Assembly: GCF_003026495.1 (NCBI RefSeq)
Contig: NZ_PYMA01000022.1
Coordinates: 1-64,000 of the forward strand
Direction of reading: 5' to 3'
Length of the DNA stretch: 64,000 nucleotides
Origin: Photobacterium sanctipauli
GTDB taxonomy: Bacteria > Pseudomonadota > Gammaproteobacteria > Enterobacterales > Vibrionaceae
Numbering within the stretch: position 1 is the first letter of the stretch; each line of letters begins with the position of its first letter. The notes beneath the pieces were generated by a model. It was not told where the DNA came from and searched no databases. It saw only the letters and a program-made list of their open reading frames with translations. The translations under genes were made by a program, and so were the position numbers. Of the stretch, positions 34,278 through 42,796 are shown one piece after another.

Positions 34278-34323
34278 TTGACTAATTCGTAAACAGAAAT
34301 TTTTTGCGCTTTGCCTGCCGTAA

Positions 34324-35208
34324 TTAGGCTTTTTGGCCTGCAATACGGCACCAGTCTTCACGGACTGCAACCGGGTCAAGCGTTAGCTCGTCGCTGTAGT
34401 AAGTCGACACGTCTTCGGCTTGGGTTTCCAGTACGCCGGAAATCGCCAGTTGGCCACCGTCTTTCACCAGTCCTTTGATCACTGGCGATAGCTCGCGCAG
34501 CGGGCCGGCTAGGATGTTGGCAACCACAACATCGGCCTGGATGCCTTCTGGCTGATCTTGGGGCAGGAATAGTTCCAGTTGGTCGGCCACGCCATTGCGC
34601 TCGGCATTATCGCGGGAAGCGATGATCGCCTGAGGGTCGATATCGATACCGATCACCTTCGCCGCACCTAGCTTGATGGCAGCAATGGCCAGAATGCCCG
34701 AGCCACAGCCAAAGTCGATAACGGTTTTGCCGCTTAGGTCTTGGCCGTCTAGCCACTCAAGGCATAGCGAGGTGGTTGGGTGGGTACCCGTACCAAAAGC
34801 AAGGCCCGGATCCAACATCACGTTTACCGCGTCAGGTTCCGGTACTTCGCGCCAGCTTGGACAAATCCATAGGCGACGGCCGAAGCGCATTGGGTGGAAG
34901 TTTTCCATCCATTCGCGTTCCCAGTCCTTGTCTTCTAGCTGCTCAACTTTGTGGGCAAAGTCGTCAGCGATCAGCGGGCTGTTCTTTAGCATCTCCAATA
35001 CAACATTCATATCGGTTTCTGCGTCGTACAGGCCAACAACGTCGGTATCACCCCAGAGGCGGGTTTCACCCGGCAGCGGCTCAAATACTGGCGTATCTTG
35101 GGCATCCAGGAAAGTCACTGATAGGGCACCAGTCTCTTCCATTAGCATGTCGCCGATAGCTTCAGCATTCTCAGCAGTTGCGTTCAGTTTAATTTGAATC
35201 CAAGGCAT
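34324..35208 (-). CDS. prmA: Ribosomal protein L11 methyltransferase PrmA
   Basis: SAM-dependent enzyme that trimethylates L11 (encoded at 9250-9678). An N-terminal substrate-recognition domain is followed by a Rossmann methyltransferase domain with DPGLAFGTGTHPTTSLCLEW near 130-149, VIDFGCGSGILAIAA near 162-176 and VVANILAGPL near 222. The 294 residues compare with 293 in E. coli. Placed between panF and dusB, as in E. coli. Confidence 0.96.
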   Translation of the reverse strand: MPWIQIKLNATAENAEAIGDMLMEETGALSVTFLDAQDTPVFEPLPGETRLWGDTDVVGLYDAETDMNVVLEMLKNSPLIADDFAHKVEQLEDKDWEREWMENFHPMRFGRRLWICPSWREVPEPDAVNVMLDPGLAFGTGTHPTTSLCLEWLDGQDLSGKTVIDFGCGSGILAIAAIKLGAAKVIGIDIDPQAIIASRDNAERNGVADQLELFLPQDQPEGIQADVVVANILAGPLRELSPVIKGLVKDGGQLAISGVLETQAEDVSTYYSDELTLDPVAVREDWCRIAGQKA

Positions 35209-35273
35209 GGTTTATTCGCTTTTTGGTTGGCTACGGTTCAAGGGGGCGGAGTCTAGCATGATTTTTAGCCAGT

Positions 35274-35306
35274 ATAAAAAAAGATAGCACCCTAAGGTGC
35301 TATCTT
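35274..35306 (-). terminator. Terminator of yhdT-panF
   Basis: An 11-bp stem (35281-35291 with 35296-35306) has a 4-nt loop and a run of T on the minus strand, 27 nt after the panF stop. Confidence 0.92.
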
Positions 35307-35333
35307 CCGGCAAAGTGGCATGACAGAGGCGGG

Positions 35334-36791
35334 TTAGACCTGCTGCGGGCTAGGCAACCTGACTGGCTTGGCGAGGCTACCGAGAATGAATGCCACCAGG
35401 CTGATAGCCAATGTTGGCACAATGGCGTGGATACCGCCCAGATCTGGCTTGGCCACCGATAGGCCGATGTAGCACGCCAGGCCTACTACCATCGAGGCAA
35501 AGGCGCCGGCCGCCGAGGCCTTCTTCCAGTAAAGCCCCAACACCAAAGGCCACAGGAACACGGCTTGCATACCACCGAAGGCAAGCAGGTTGAGCCAAAT
35601 GATCATATCCGGCGGGTTGGTGGCGGCAACAAACACCAGTGCCGAGAAAATGCCGGTGACCCAAAGTGATAGCTTCGACAGTTTGCTGTCTGCATTCGGC
35701 CCCTGGGCTGCCTTCGGGTTGATGTAGTTGAGGTACAAATCTTTCAGCAGCGTGGCCGAGGCTTGGATCAGTTGCGAGTCGATGGTCGACATAATGGCGG
35801 CCATCGGCCCGGCGAGGAACACCCCGGCAACCACTGGCGGCAGTACCGTCATCATCAGCGTCGGCATGATTTGGTCGGGGCTGGCAATATCCGGCACGAT
35901 AGCGCGGCCAAAAGCGCCTGCTAGGTGCATTCCCAACATGAGGAAGGCCACCATAGCGGTACTGATCACCATGCCGCGGTGGAGCGATTTGGTGGATTTA
36001 TAGGACATGCAGCGCACCGCGGCATGGGGAAGGCCAATGACCCCGAAGCAGACCAAGACCCAAAAGCTGAGCATGAACGGCTGGCTGAGGAAATTATCCG
36101 GTCCAAACGGGGTGACCAAGGCCGGGTCTATCTGGTGTAGGCCGCTAACCAACTCGCCAACACTGCCGCCGGCGTGAACGATCCCGACCAGCAGGGCGAT
36201 CGTACCGATGATCATCATGATCCCCTGTACGGTGTCGGTCATGACCACGGCGCGGAAGCCACCAATGGTGGTGTAGACGCCAACGGTGATGGCAAACATC
36301 ATCAGGCCGTGGGAATAGGACAAGCCGGTGACGGTTTGGAGCAAGCGGGCCCCGCCGACAAACTGCACCACCATGGTACCGAAGAAGGCCAGCAGCAGCG
36401 CCAGGGAGGCGAAGACGACCACCGCCCGGTTCTTGTAGCGGGAATACAGGATGTCGTTGAGGGTCAGGGCGTTGTGGCGCCTTGCCTCAATGGCAAACTT
36501 CTTGCCCAGCACCCCGAGGGTCAGCCAGGCCGCGGGTAGTTGGATCATGGCCAGCAGCACCCAGCCCAATCCCATTTTATAGGCCGCACCCGGCCCGCCG
36601 ATAAACGAACTGGCGCTGGCATAGGTGGCCGCGAGTGTCATGGCGAGGACAAAGCCGCCCATGCTGCGGTTGCCAACCAGGTATTCGCTCAGAAAGCCGT
36701 TGCCGCTGTTGCGGTGGCGGCGGGTATACATGGCCAAGGCAAACACGGCGGCCAGATAGAGTACGAGCGGGATAAGCAGTTGGCTATTCAT
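35334..36791 (-). CDS. panF: Sodium/pantothenate symporter PanF
   Basis: Inner-membrane SSS-family transporter for pantothenate uptake, with about 13 hydrophobic segments in 485 residues. Typical SSS blocks include ATYASASSFIGGPGAAY near 55-72 and GGFRAVVMTDTVQG near 180. It supplies substrate to the pantothenate kinase CoaX at 5459. ATG at 36791 has AAGGAGG 6 nt upstream. It overlaps the end of yhdT by 8 nt, so the two are translationally coupled. Confidence 0.94.
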   Translation of the reverse strand: MNSQLLIPLVLYLAAVFALAMYTRRHRNSGNGFLSEYLVGNRSMGGFVLAMTLAATYASASSFIGGPGAAYKMGLGWVLLAMIQLPAAWLTLGVLGKKFAIEARRHNALTLNDILYSRYKNRAVVVFASLALLLAFFGTMVVQFVGGARLLQTVTGLSYSHGLMMFAITVGVYTTIGGFRAVVMTDTVQGIMMIIGTIALLVGIVHAGGSVGELVSGLHQIDPALVTPFGPDNFLSQPFMLSFWVLVCFGVIGLPHAAVRCMSYKSTKSLHRGMVISTAMVAFLMLGMHLAGAFGRAIVPDIASPDQIMPTLMMTVLPPVVAGVFLAGPMAAIMSTIDSQLIQASATLLKDLYLNYINPKAAQGPNADSKLSKLSLWVTGIFSALVFVAATNPPDMIIWLNLLAFGGMQAVFLWPLVLGLYWKKASAAGAFASMVVGLACYIGLSVAKPDLGGIHAIVPTLAISLVAFILGSLAKPVRLPSPQQV

Positions 36792-37065
36792 GGCCGTCCT
36801 CCTTTTCGACATCGAGTGGCATGTCTTGGTAGACGTATTTCACCATTAGGCCGCAGAGAATTGTGAAGAGAACAGGGCCGATAATGCAAGCGAGCAGAAA
36901 CCACAGTGGAAATCCCCAGTAGAGCTCGGGCAGGGCTTCTTCAACCCCGTTAGGGGCAAAGGCGTAAGCAGAAAAGTACCACCAAGCAAAATAGGCCAGG
37001 GCCAGGCCTATCGCCCATTTGGCCTCTTTATGGGCCTGGCGGTAGCGTGCAGACAGCGTTTTCAT
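36784..37065 (-). CDS. yhdT: YhdT family membrane protein (DUF997)
   Basis: Small inner-membrane protein (93 residues) with two hydrophobic segments (about 18-38 with ALAYFAWWYFSAYAF, and 55-75). It always sits before panF in related genomes and may be a small accessory of the symporter; this is inference. ATG at 37065 matches the short family form. Confidence 0.85.
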   Translation of the reverse strand: MKTLSARYRQAHKEAKWAIGLALAYFAWWYFSAYAFAPNGVEEALPELYWGFPLWFLLACIIGPVLFTILCGLMVKYVYQDMPLDVEKEDGHE

Positions 37066-37209
37066 GGTGTTGGATCCAGTGAATTGAGCGGTAATTGCGA
37101 TCAACCTATTGATTTCGCATACAACGCTTAATCTTCATACAAATAAAAGGAGGGTATTGTGGCAAAACTTGGCTGGGAGTGCCAGAAAGCAGGCGATTTG
37201 GGTTGGCAG

Positions 37210-37240
37210 ATAACAAAATAGGCTACCGAAGTAGCCTATT
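37210..37240 (-). terminator. Terminator of aroQ-accBC
   Basis: A 10-bp stem (37217-37226 with 37231-37240) closes a TTCG loop on the minus strand and is followed by TTTGTTAT, 28 nt after the accC stop. Confidence 0.88.
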
Positions 37241-37268
37241 GGATGTATGGGGTCAGCGCAGCAATAGC

Positions 37269-38612
37269 TTACTGCAGGCCAAGTTTCTTCTCGAGGTAGT
37301 GGATGTTCGCACCACCGTGCTGGAAGTTCTCGTCTGCCATGATCTCTTGCTGAAGCGGTACGTTGGTCTTGATGCCGTCAATGATCATCTCGCCCAGCGC
37401 GTTCTTCATGCGGGCAATGGCAACGTCGCGGTTTTCACCGAAAGTGATCAGCTTGCCGATCATTGAATCGTAGTACGGCGGAACCGAGTAGCCGGTGTAG
37501 ATGTGAGATTCCCAACGTACGCCCATGCCGCCCGGTGCATGGAAGCGTTCGATCTTGCCCGGGCAAGGTAGGAAACGCTCTGGATCTTCCGCATTGATAC
37601 GGCACTCAACAGCGTGGCCGCTGATCTTGATGTCGTCTTGGGTGTAAGACAACGGCTGGCCAGCTGCGATGCGAAGCTGCTCTTTGATCAGGTCGACGCC
37701 GGTCACCATCTCGGTTACTGGGTGCTCAACCTGAATACGGGTGTTCATTTCAATGAAGTAGAACTCGCCGTTTTCGTATAGGAACTCGAAAGTACCTGCG
37801 CCGCGGTAGCCGATTTCTAGACATGCGCGGGTACAACGCTCACCGATGTACTTACGCATTTCTGCAGTGATACCCGGAGCCGGTGCTTCTTCAACGACTT
37901 TCTGGTGACGACGCTGCATCGAACAGTCACGCTCACCTAGGTGGATGGCGCCGCCTTGGCCGTCAGCCAAGACCTGTACTTCGATGTGGCGTGGGTTTTC
38001 CAGGAATTTCTCCATGTAAACCATGTCGTTGTTGAAGGCCGCCAGTGCTTCGGCACGGGTCATCGCGATCGCTTCGATAAGCTCAGACTCGCTGCGAACA
38101 ACACGCATACCACGGCCACCACCGCCGCCAGAGGCTTTGATGATCACTGGGTAGCCAATACGCTTAGCGAAGGCTTTGTTTTTCGTTTCGTCGTCATCAA
38201 GCGGGCCGTCGGAGCCTGGTACACACGGTACGCCAGCTTTTTTCATCGCGGTGATCGCAGCAACTTTGTCGCCCATGATACGGATGGTTTCTGCTTTCGG
38301 GCCTACGAAGATGAAGCCTGAACGCTCGACCTGCTCGGCAAAGTCGGCATTCTCAGACAGGAAGCCGTAGCCAGGGTGGATAGCAACTGCGCCTGTGATT
38401 TCCGCCGCACTGATGATGCGAGGGATGTTCAGGTAACTTTCGGTGCCTTTCGCAGGACCGATACAGATAGCTTCGTCAGCAAGCAGTACGTGCTTCAGAT
38501 CGCGGTCGGCGGTAGAGTGAACCGCGACAGTTTTGATACCTAGCTCTTTACACGCACGTAAGATACGCAGTGCAATTTCGCCACGGTTAGCGATTACTAA
38601 TTTATCTAACAT
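37269..38612 (-). CDS. accC: Acetyl-CoA carboxylase, biotin carboxylase subunit
   Basis: Carboxylates the biotin on AccB using ATP and bicarbonate, the first half-reaction of fatty-acid synthesis. The ATP-grasp glycine loop (ASGGGGGRGMRVVR near 160-173) and the active-site segment EMNTRIQVEHPVTE near 288-301 are intact. The 447 residues compare with 449 in E. coli. It follows accB by 11 nt. Confidence 0.98.
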   Translation of the reverse strand: MLDKLVIANRGEIALRILRACKELGIKTVAVHSTADRDLKHVLLADEAICIGPAKGTESYLNIPRIISAAEITGAVAIHPGYGFLSENADFAEQVERSGFIFVGPKAETIRIMGDKVAAITAMKKAGVPCVPGSDGPLDDDETKNKAFAKRIGYPVIIKASGGGGGRGMRVVRSESELIEAIAMTRAEALAAFNNDMVYMEKFLENPRHIEVQVLADGQGGAIHLGERDCSMQRRHQKVVEEAPAPGITAEMRKYIGERCTRACLEIGYRGAGTFEFLYENGEFYFIEMNTRIQVEHPVTEMVTGVDLIKEQLRIAAGQPLSYTQDDIKISGHAVECRINAEDPERFLPCPGKIERFHAPGGMGVRWESHIYTGYSVPPYYDSMIGKLITFGENRDVAIARMKNALGEMIIDGIKTNVPLQQEIMADENFQHGGANIHYLEKKLGLQ

Positions 38613-38623
38613 AAGGGCCTCGA

Positions 38624-39082
38624 TTACTCGATGATAACTAGAGGCTGGTCGAACTCGACTGCGTCACCGTCTTCAGCAAGGATAGCCACAACGGTACCAG
38701 CCTTGTCTGCTTCGATTTGGTTCATCATCTTCATAGCTTCAACGATACATAGGGTATCGCCAACGTTGACCGCTTGGCCTACTTCTACGAATGGCTTCGC
38801 GTCAGGGCTTGGTGCACGGTAGAAGCTACCCACCATTGGAGAAAGAACTTGATGGCCTGCTGGAGCTGCTGGCGCGGCAGGTGCCGCTGCTGGTGCTTCT
38901 GCCGCCGCAGGAGCTGGCGCTGCAACCGGTGCTGGCGCCGCAACAACTTGCGTTGCTACCGGTGCAATAGGTGCTGTCGCACGGCTGATGCGTACCGACT
39001 CTTCGCCTTCAGAGATTTCAAGCTCGGCGATACCAGATTCTTCAACTAGCTCAATCAGTTTTTTGATTTTACGAATATCCAT
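38624..39082 (-). CDS. accB: Biotin carboxyl carrier protein of acetyl-CoA carboxylase
   Basis: Carries biotin between carboxylase and transferase. An N-terminal region (RKIKKLIELVEESGIAELEI) is joined by an Ala/Pro-rich linker (about 42-76) to the biotinyl domain. The biotin-accepting Lys118 sits in VEAMKMMN and is the substrate of BirA at 4497. The 152 residues compare with 156 in E. coli. Confidence 0.97.
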   Translation of the reverse strand: MDIRKIKKLIELVEESGIAELEISEGEESVRISRATAPIAPVATQVVAAPAPVAAPAPAAAEAPAAAPAAPAAPAGHQVLSPMVGSFYRAPSPDAKPFVEVGQAVNVGDTLCIVEAMKMMNQIEADKAGTVVAILAEDGDAVEFDQPLVIIE

Positions 39083-39102
39083 TTATCTTTCTCTTATAAT
39101 GT

Positions 39103-39558
39103 TTAGTTAGCGTCTGCTTGCAGGCGGTTGACCGCGGCTTGCAGGGCGAATTCATAACCATCAGGGCCCAAGCCACAAATCACCCCTACTGCTTTATCTG
39201 ACAGGTAAGAATGATGGCGGAATGGCTCCCGAGCATGGACGTTAGATAGATGCACTTCAATAAACGGGATGCTGACCCCTAGCAGGGCATCGCGGAGCGC
39301 TACGCTGGTGTGCGTAAATGCGGCCGGATTGATGATGATGAAATCTACTTTGCCATGGGCTTGGTGGATTGCATCGATCAGCACATGTTCTGCGTTTGAT
39401 TGGATGTGGTCTAATTCCACGCCAAGTTCAGTTGCTTTGGCAGTTAAATGCGTCACGATTTGAGCCAGTGATTGCTGGCCGTAGTGTCCCGGCTCACGTA
39501 AACCTAGTAGGTTCAGGTTAGGGCCGTTGATGAGTAATATGCGTTGAACGGTCGACAT
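39103..39558 (-). CDS. aroQ: Type II 3-dehydroquinate dehydratase AroQ
   Basis: Third step of the shikimate pathway. The dodecameric type II enzyme has NGPNLNLLGLREPGHYG near 10-26 with the catalytic Tyr, Arg and Asn region, plus NPAAFTHTSVALRDA near 75-89 and EVHLSN near 99. The 151 residues are typical. It sits 20 nt upstream of accB, a common association in gammaproteobacteria, so aroQ-accB-accC is one operon. Confidence 0.96.
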   Translation of the reverse strand: MSTVQRILLINGPNLNLLGLREPGHYGQQSLAQIVTHLTAKATELGVELDHIQSNAEHVLIDAIHQAHGKVDFIIINPAAFTHTSVALRDALLGVSIPFIEVHLSNVHAREPFRHHSYLSDKAVGVICGLGPDGYEFALQAAVNRLQADAN

Positions 39559-39875
39559 CTTGACGTTATATCACTTGTTTTTGAGGTTTTACTCTAACAA
39601 CATGCAGAAACTTGCAAAGTTGCTTCCGTGTGGTCCGTTTTTATCTGCCAAAACATGCTTGATGAGCAATTATAGAGAATTCACCGCAAATCGCAGCAAA
39701 ATACTGGTCTAATCACCAATTTTTATCGATACACTTGTACGCTGTTCGGCAAGGTAGAGAAAGCTAGATAGCGACGTAAAGTCTTGTTCTCTGTGGTGTG
39801 AAATCCATCATGCTTGACTAACGGACGTTAGACAATAGCTAATTATTACCGTTTTGTAACTTTTAGCGGTGGATC
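39559..39875. other. Intergenic region between acs and aroQ
   Basis: About 320 bases hold no convincing gene on either strand. On the right of aroQ lies the promoter described at 39669-39699. The 39700-39870 part is AT-rich with no repeat or hairpin I can support. It separates two minus-strand units. Confidence 0.6.
39669..39699 (-). promoter_or_regulatory. Candidate promoter of aroQ-accBC
   Basis: On the minus strand a consensus TATAAT (39669-39674) is preceded at 19 bp by TTGCTG (39694-39699). The spacer is long, but the -10 is perfect. The predicted leader is about 105 nt. Confidence 0.45.
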
Positions 39876-39901
39876 AAAAAAGCCGCCTGACGGCGGCTTT
39901 T
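39876..39901 (-). terminator. Terminator of acs
   Basis: A 9-bp stem (39879-39887 with 39892-39900) has a 4-nt loop. On the minus strand it is followed by TTTTTTGATCC, 19 nt after the acs stop. Confidence 0.92.
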
Positions 39902-39918
39902 GGCTATTTTAATGTGAC

Positions 39919-41868
39919 TTACAGCACCTTTTGCTTCTCGGCAATCAGCTTGTCTACCACGCTTGGGTCGGCGAGGGTCGAGGTATCGCCCAGTGTCGCG
40001 GTGTCGCCGGTGGCAATCTTACGCAGGATACGGCGCATGATTTTACCCGAGCGGGTCTTAGGCAGTGCATCGGTCCAGTGCAGGAAGTCCGGTGTGGCGA
40101 TTGGGCCGATCTCTTTGCGTACCCACTCTTTCACTTCCTTGTGCAGCTCGGCACTTGGGATCTCGCCTGCATTTAGCGTGATGTAGGCGTAAATCGCTTG
40201 GCCCTTGATATCGTGCGGCACACCGACGATAGCGGCCTCGGCAATCTTGTCGAAGGCAACCAGTGCCGATTCGATTTCTGCCGTTCCCATACGGTGGCCG
40301 GAAATATTGAGCACGTCATCAACACGGCCGGTGATCCAGAAGTAGCCATCTTCGTCGCGACGGGCACCGTCGCCGGTGAAGTACATGCCCTGGAAGGTCG
40401 AGAAGTAGGTTTGCTCGAAGCGGTCGTGATCGCCCCACAGCGTGCGCATCTGTCCTGGCCATGAGTCGATCATCACCAAGTTGCCCTCGGTGGCACCGTC
40501 TAGGATGTTGCCCATGTTATCCACCAAGGCTGGCTGGACGCCGAAGAACGGACGGGTTGCCGAGCCAGGCTTCAATGCCGTCGCGCCCGGTAGCGGAGTG
40601 ATCAGGATGCCGCCTGTTTCGGTCTGCCACCAGGTATCAACGATTGGGCAACGGCTGTCACCGATGGTGCGGTGGTACCACTCCCATGCTTCCGGGTTGA
40701 TTGGCTCGCCGACCGAGCCCATCACGCGCAGTGAAGAGCGGCTGGTGCCGGCAATGGCTTCATCGCCCTTGGCCATCAGGGCGCGGATAGCGGTTGGTGC
40801 GGTGTAAAGGATATTCACCTGGTGCTTGTCGACGACTTCGCTCATGCGGCTGGTGCTTGGGTAGTTTGGCACGCCTTCAAATAGCAAGGTGGTTGCGCCG
40901 TTCGCCAATGGGCCGTACACCAGGTAGCTGTGGCCGGTGATCCAACCCACATCGGCGGTACACCAGTAAACATCGCCTTCTTGGTAGTCGAAGACGTACT
41001 TGAAGGTCATGGTCGCGTAAACCAGGTAGCCGCCCGTGGTGTGGAGCACGCCTTTTGGCTTGCCGGTTGAACCCGAGGTGTAAAGGATAAACAGCGGGTC
41101 TTCCGCGTTCATCGCTTCTGGCTCGCAGTTGCTTGAGGCGACTGCCGTGGCATCGTGCCACCATACGTCGCGCTCGCTGTCCCACTCAACGTTGCCGCCG
41201 GTACGCTTCAGTACCACGACTTTCTCGATGCTGGTGACTTCCGGGTTGGCAAGGGCATCGTCAACATTTTTCTTCAGTGGTACGGCGCGGCCGCCACGCA
41301 CGCCCTCATCGGCGGTAACGACGACTTTGGCATTGGAGTCGATAATACGGCCGGCCAATGCTTCAGGTGAGAAACCACCGAATACGATGGTGTGAACGGC
41401 ACCGATACGGGTACAAGCTAGCATCGCCACTGCGGCCTCGGCCACCATTGGCATGTACAGGCAGACTACGTCGCCTTTGCGAACGCCTTGGCTCTTCAGG
41501 GCGTTGGCAAACTTACACACTTGCTCATGGAGTTCGTTGTAGGTCAGGGTGGCATCGTCGTTTGGATCGTCGCCTTCCCAGATGATGGCCGGCTGGTCGC
41601 CGCGGGTGGCAAGATGGCGGTCAAGGCAGTTGGCTGAGACATTCAGCTGGCCATCTTCGAACCACTTGATGTTGACGTGGCCAGTATCGAAAGAGGTGTT
41701 TTTCACTTTGGAAAACGGGGTGATCCAGTCGACAATTTGGCCGTGCTCGCGCCAGAACCCTTCTGGGTTGATGACGGACTGCTGGTACATCTCGCGGTAT
41801 TGCTCGTCAGTAACGTGGGCCTTAGCTGCAATGTCCTGATTTACTGGATACACGTGAACTTCACTCAT
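39919..41868 (-). CDS. acs: Acetyl-coenzyme A synthetase Acs
   Basis: Converts acetate, ATP and CoA to acetyl-CoA via acetyl-AMP (high-affinity acetate use). Adenylate-forming motifs include YTSGSTGKPKGV near 265 and DTWWQTETGG near 415. The C-terminal PKTRSGKIMRR places the regulatory acetylation residue at Lys609, the same number as in E. coli/Salmonella. The 649 residues compare with 652. ATG at 41868 has AAGGAG 7 nt upstream; an extension to 41958 is unsupported. In V. cholerae acs is activated by CrbR; crbS and crbR lie nearby here. Confidence 0.96.
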   Translation of the reverse strand: MSEVHVYPVNQDIAAKAHVTDEQYREMYQQSVINPEGFWREHGQIVDWITPFSKVKNTSFDTGHVNIKWFEDGQLNVSANCLDRHLATRGDQPAIIWEGDDPNDDATLTYNELHEQVCKFANALKSQGVRKGDVVCLYMPMVAEAAVAMLACTRIGAVHTIVFGGFSPEALAGRIIDSNAKVVVTADEGVRGGRAVPLKKNVDDALANPEVTSIEKVVVLKRTGGNVEWDSERDVWWHDATAVASSNCEPEAMNAEDPLFILYTSGSTGKPKGVLHTTGGYLVYATMTFKYVFDYQEGDVYWCTADVGWITGHSYLVYGPLANGATTLLFEGVPNYPSTSRMSEVVDKHQVNILYTAPTAIRALMAKGDEAIAGTSRSSLRVMGSVGEPINPEAWEWYHRTIGDSRCPIVDTWWQTETGGILITPLPGATALKPGSATRPFFGVQPALVDNMGNILDGATEGNLVMIDSWPGQMRTLWGDHDRFEQTYFSTFQGMYFTGDGARRDEDGYFWITGRVDDVLNISGHRMGTAEIESALVAFDKIAEAAIVGVPHDIKGQAIYAYITLNAGEIPSAELHKEVKEWVRKEIGPIATPDFLHWTDALPKTRSGKIMRRILRKIATGDTATLGDTSTLADPSVVDKLIAEKQKVL

Positions 41869-42119
41869 CCTATTCTCCTTGTGTTCCGCTGTTGTCCCTA
41901 TTTGGACCGGATTATTCTGTATGCAGGTATTTTTTGCTTGCGTGGTACTAACTTCCAACAGTTTGCCTTCAGTCTCAATTAGACTTTAGGATGATAGGGC
42001 GAAAAAATAGCCAAGTGTTTGTTGTTGCAGTGAGTTTTCAAGGGAAAACTTGCGCTGGACCTAAGGTTGCCCCGCAATAACCAGCCTGTTGCCAGCCATG
42101 CGGTAATGGATCGGGGCAA

Positions 42120-42749
42120 TTAGTAGGTGGGTACCGAGGGGCTTGGCATGTCGCCATGCTTGAGGCGAACGTAGATCATCGCCGCGGTGATGGTGTCTTG
42201 CAGGGCATCATGGCGCGGCGGAACCGGCAGGTCGAGGTGGCGGCTTATTGCCTCGAGGCTAAGGTCGAAATAGGCGTTGGGCAACTGGCGCTCAAGCTGC
42301 TCGTGGTAGAGGTGGCTAACCTCCACCATTTTGTTGGGCAGGCTAAAGCCGTAGTGGCGGCGGAAATAGCGATCGAGGATCGTTTTGTCATAGCGGATGT
42401 GGTAGCCAACCAATGGCCGGTTGCCGATAAAATCGAGTAGCTTGTCGAGCGCTTGCACTTCGTCCAGCCCCTGGTTGAGATCTTGGTGGCGTAACCGGTG
42501 TACGGTGACCGATCCCGCATCCAGGCTGGAGGGCGCGCGCAAGGTCAGGTGGATGGATTGGCTGGTCAGGATCCGGTTGGCCTTGATGCGCGTAGCCGCA
42601 ATGGTCACCAACTCGGCGCTATGGGGATCCAGGCTGGTGGTTTCGCAGTCGAGCGACACCAGCTCCTCGCCCTGGTAACGGTCGAACAGTTCGCGGTATG
42701 GGCTGTGCCTTAGCTTGTGTTGGTACCACCAACGATGTAAGAAATTCAT
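42120..42749 (-). CDS. DnaQ-like DEDDh 3'-5' exonuclease
   Basis: The 209-residue exonuclease-fold protein has motif I DCETTSLD near 34-41, motif II GYHIRYDK near 115-122 and motif III with HDALQD near 180, giving the DEDDh set. It could act on DNA or RNA; the substrate is not predictable. ATG at 42749 has AAGGA 9 nt upstream. It follows the DUF294 gene by 47 nt and precedes acs by 251 nt on the same strand, so it is likely co-transcribed with DUF294. Confidence 0.85.
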   Translation of the reverse strand: MNFLHRWWYQHKLRHSPYRELFDRYQGEELVSLDCETTSLDPHSAELVTIAATRIKANRILTSQSIHLTLRAPSSLDAGSVTVHRLRHQDLNQGLDEVQALDKLLDFIGNRPLVGYHIRYDKTILDRYFRRHYGFSLPNKMVEVSHLYHEQLERQLPNAYFDLSLEAISRHLDLPVPPRHDALQDTITAAMIYVRLKHGDMPSPSVPTY

Positions 42750-42796
42750 AACAACTAATCCTTCAATTTGGATGGCGAGCGGGCCAGCTCGTCCGG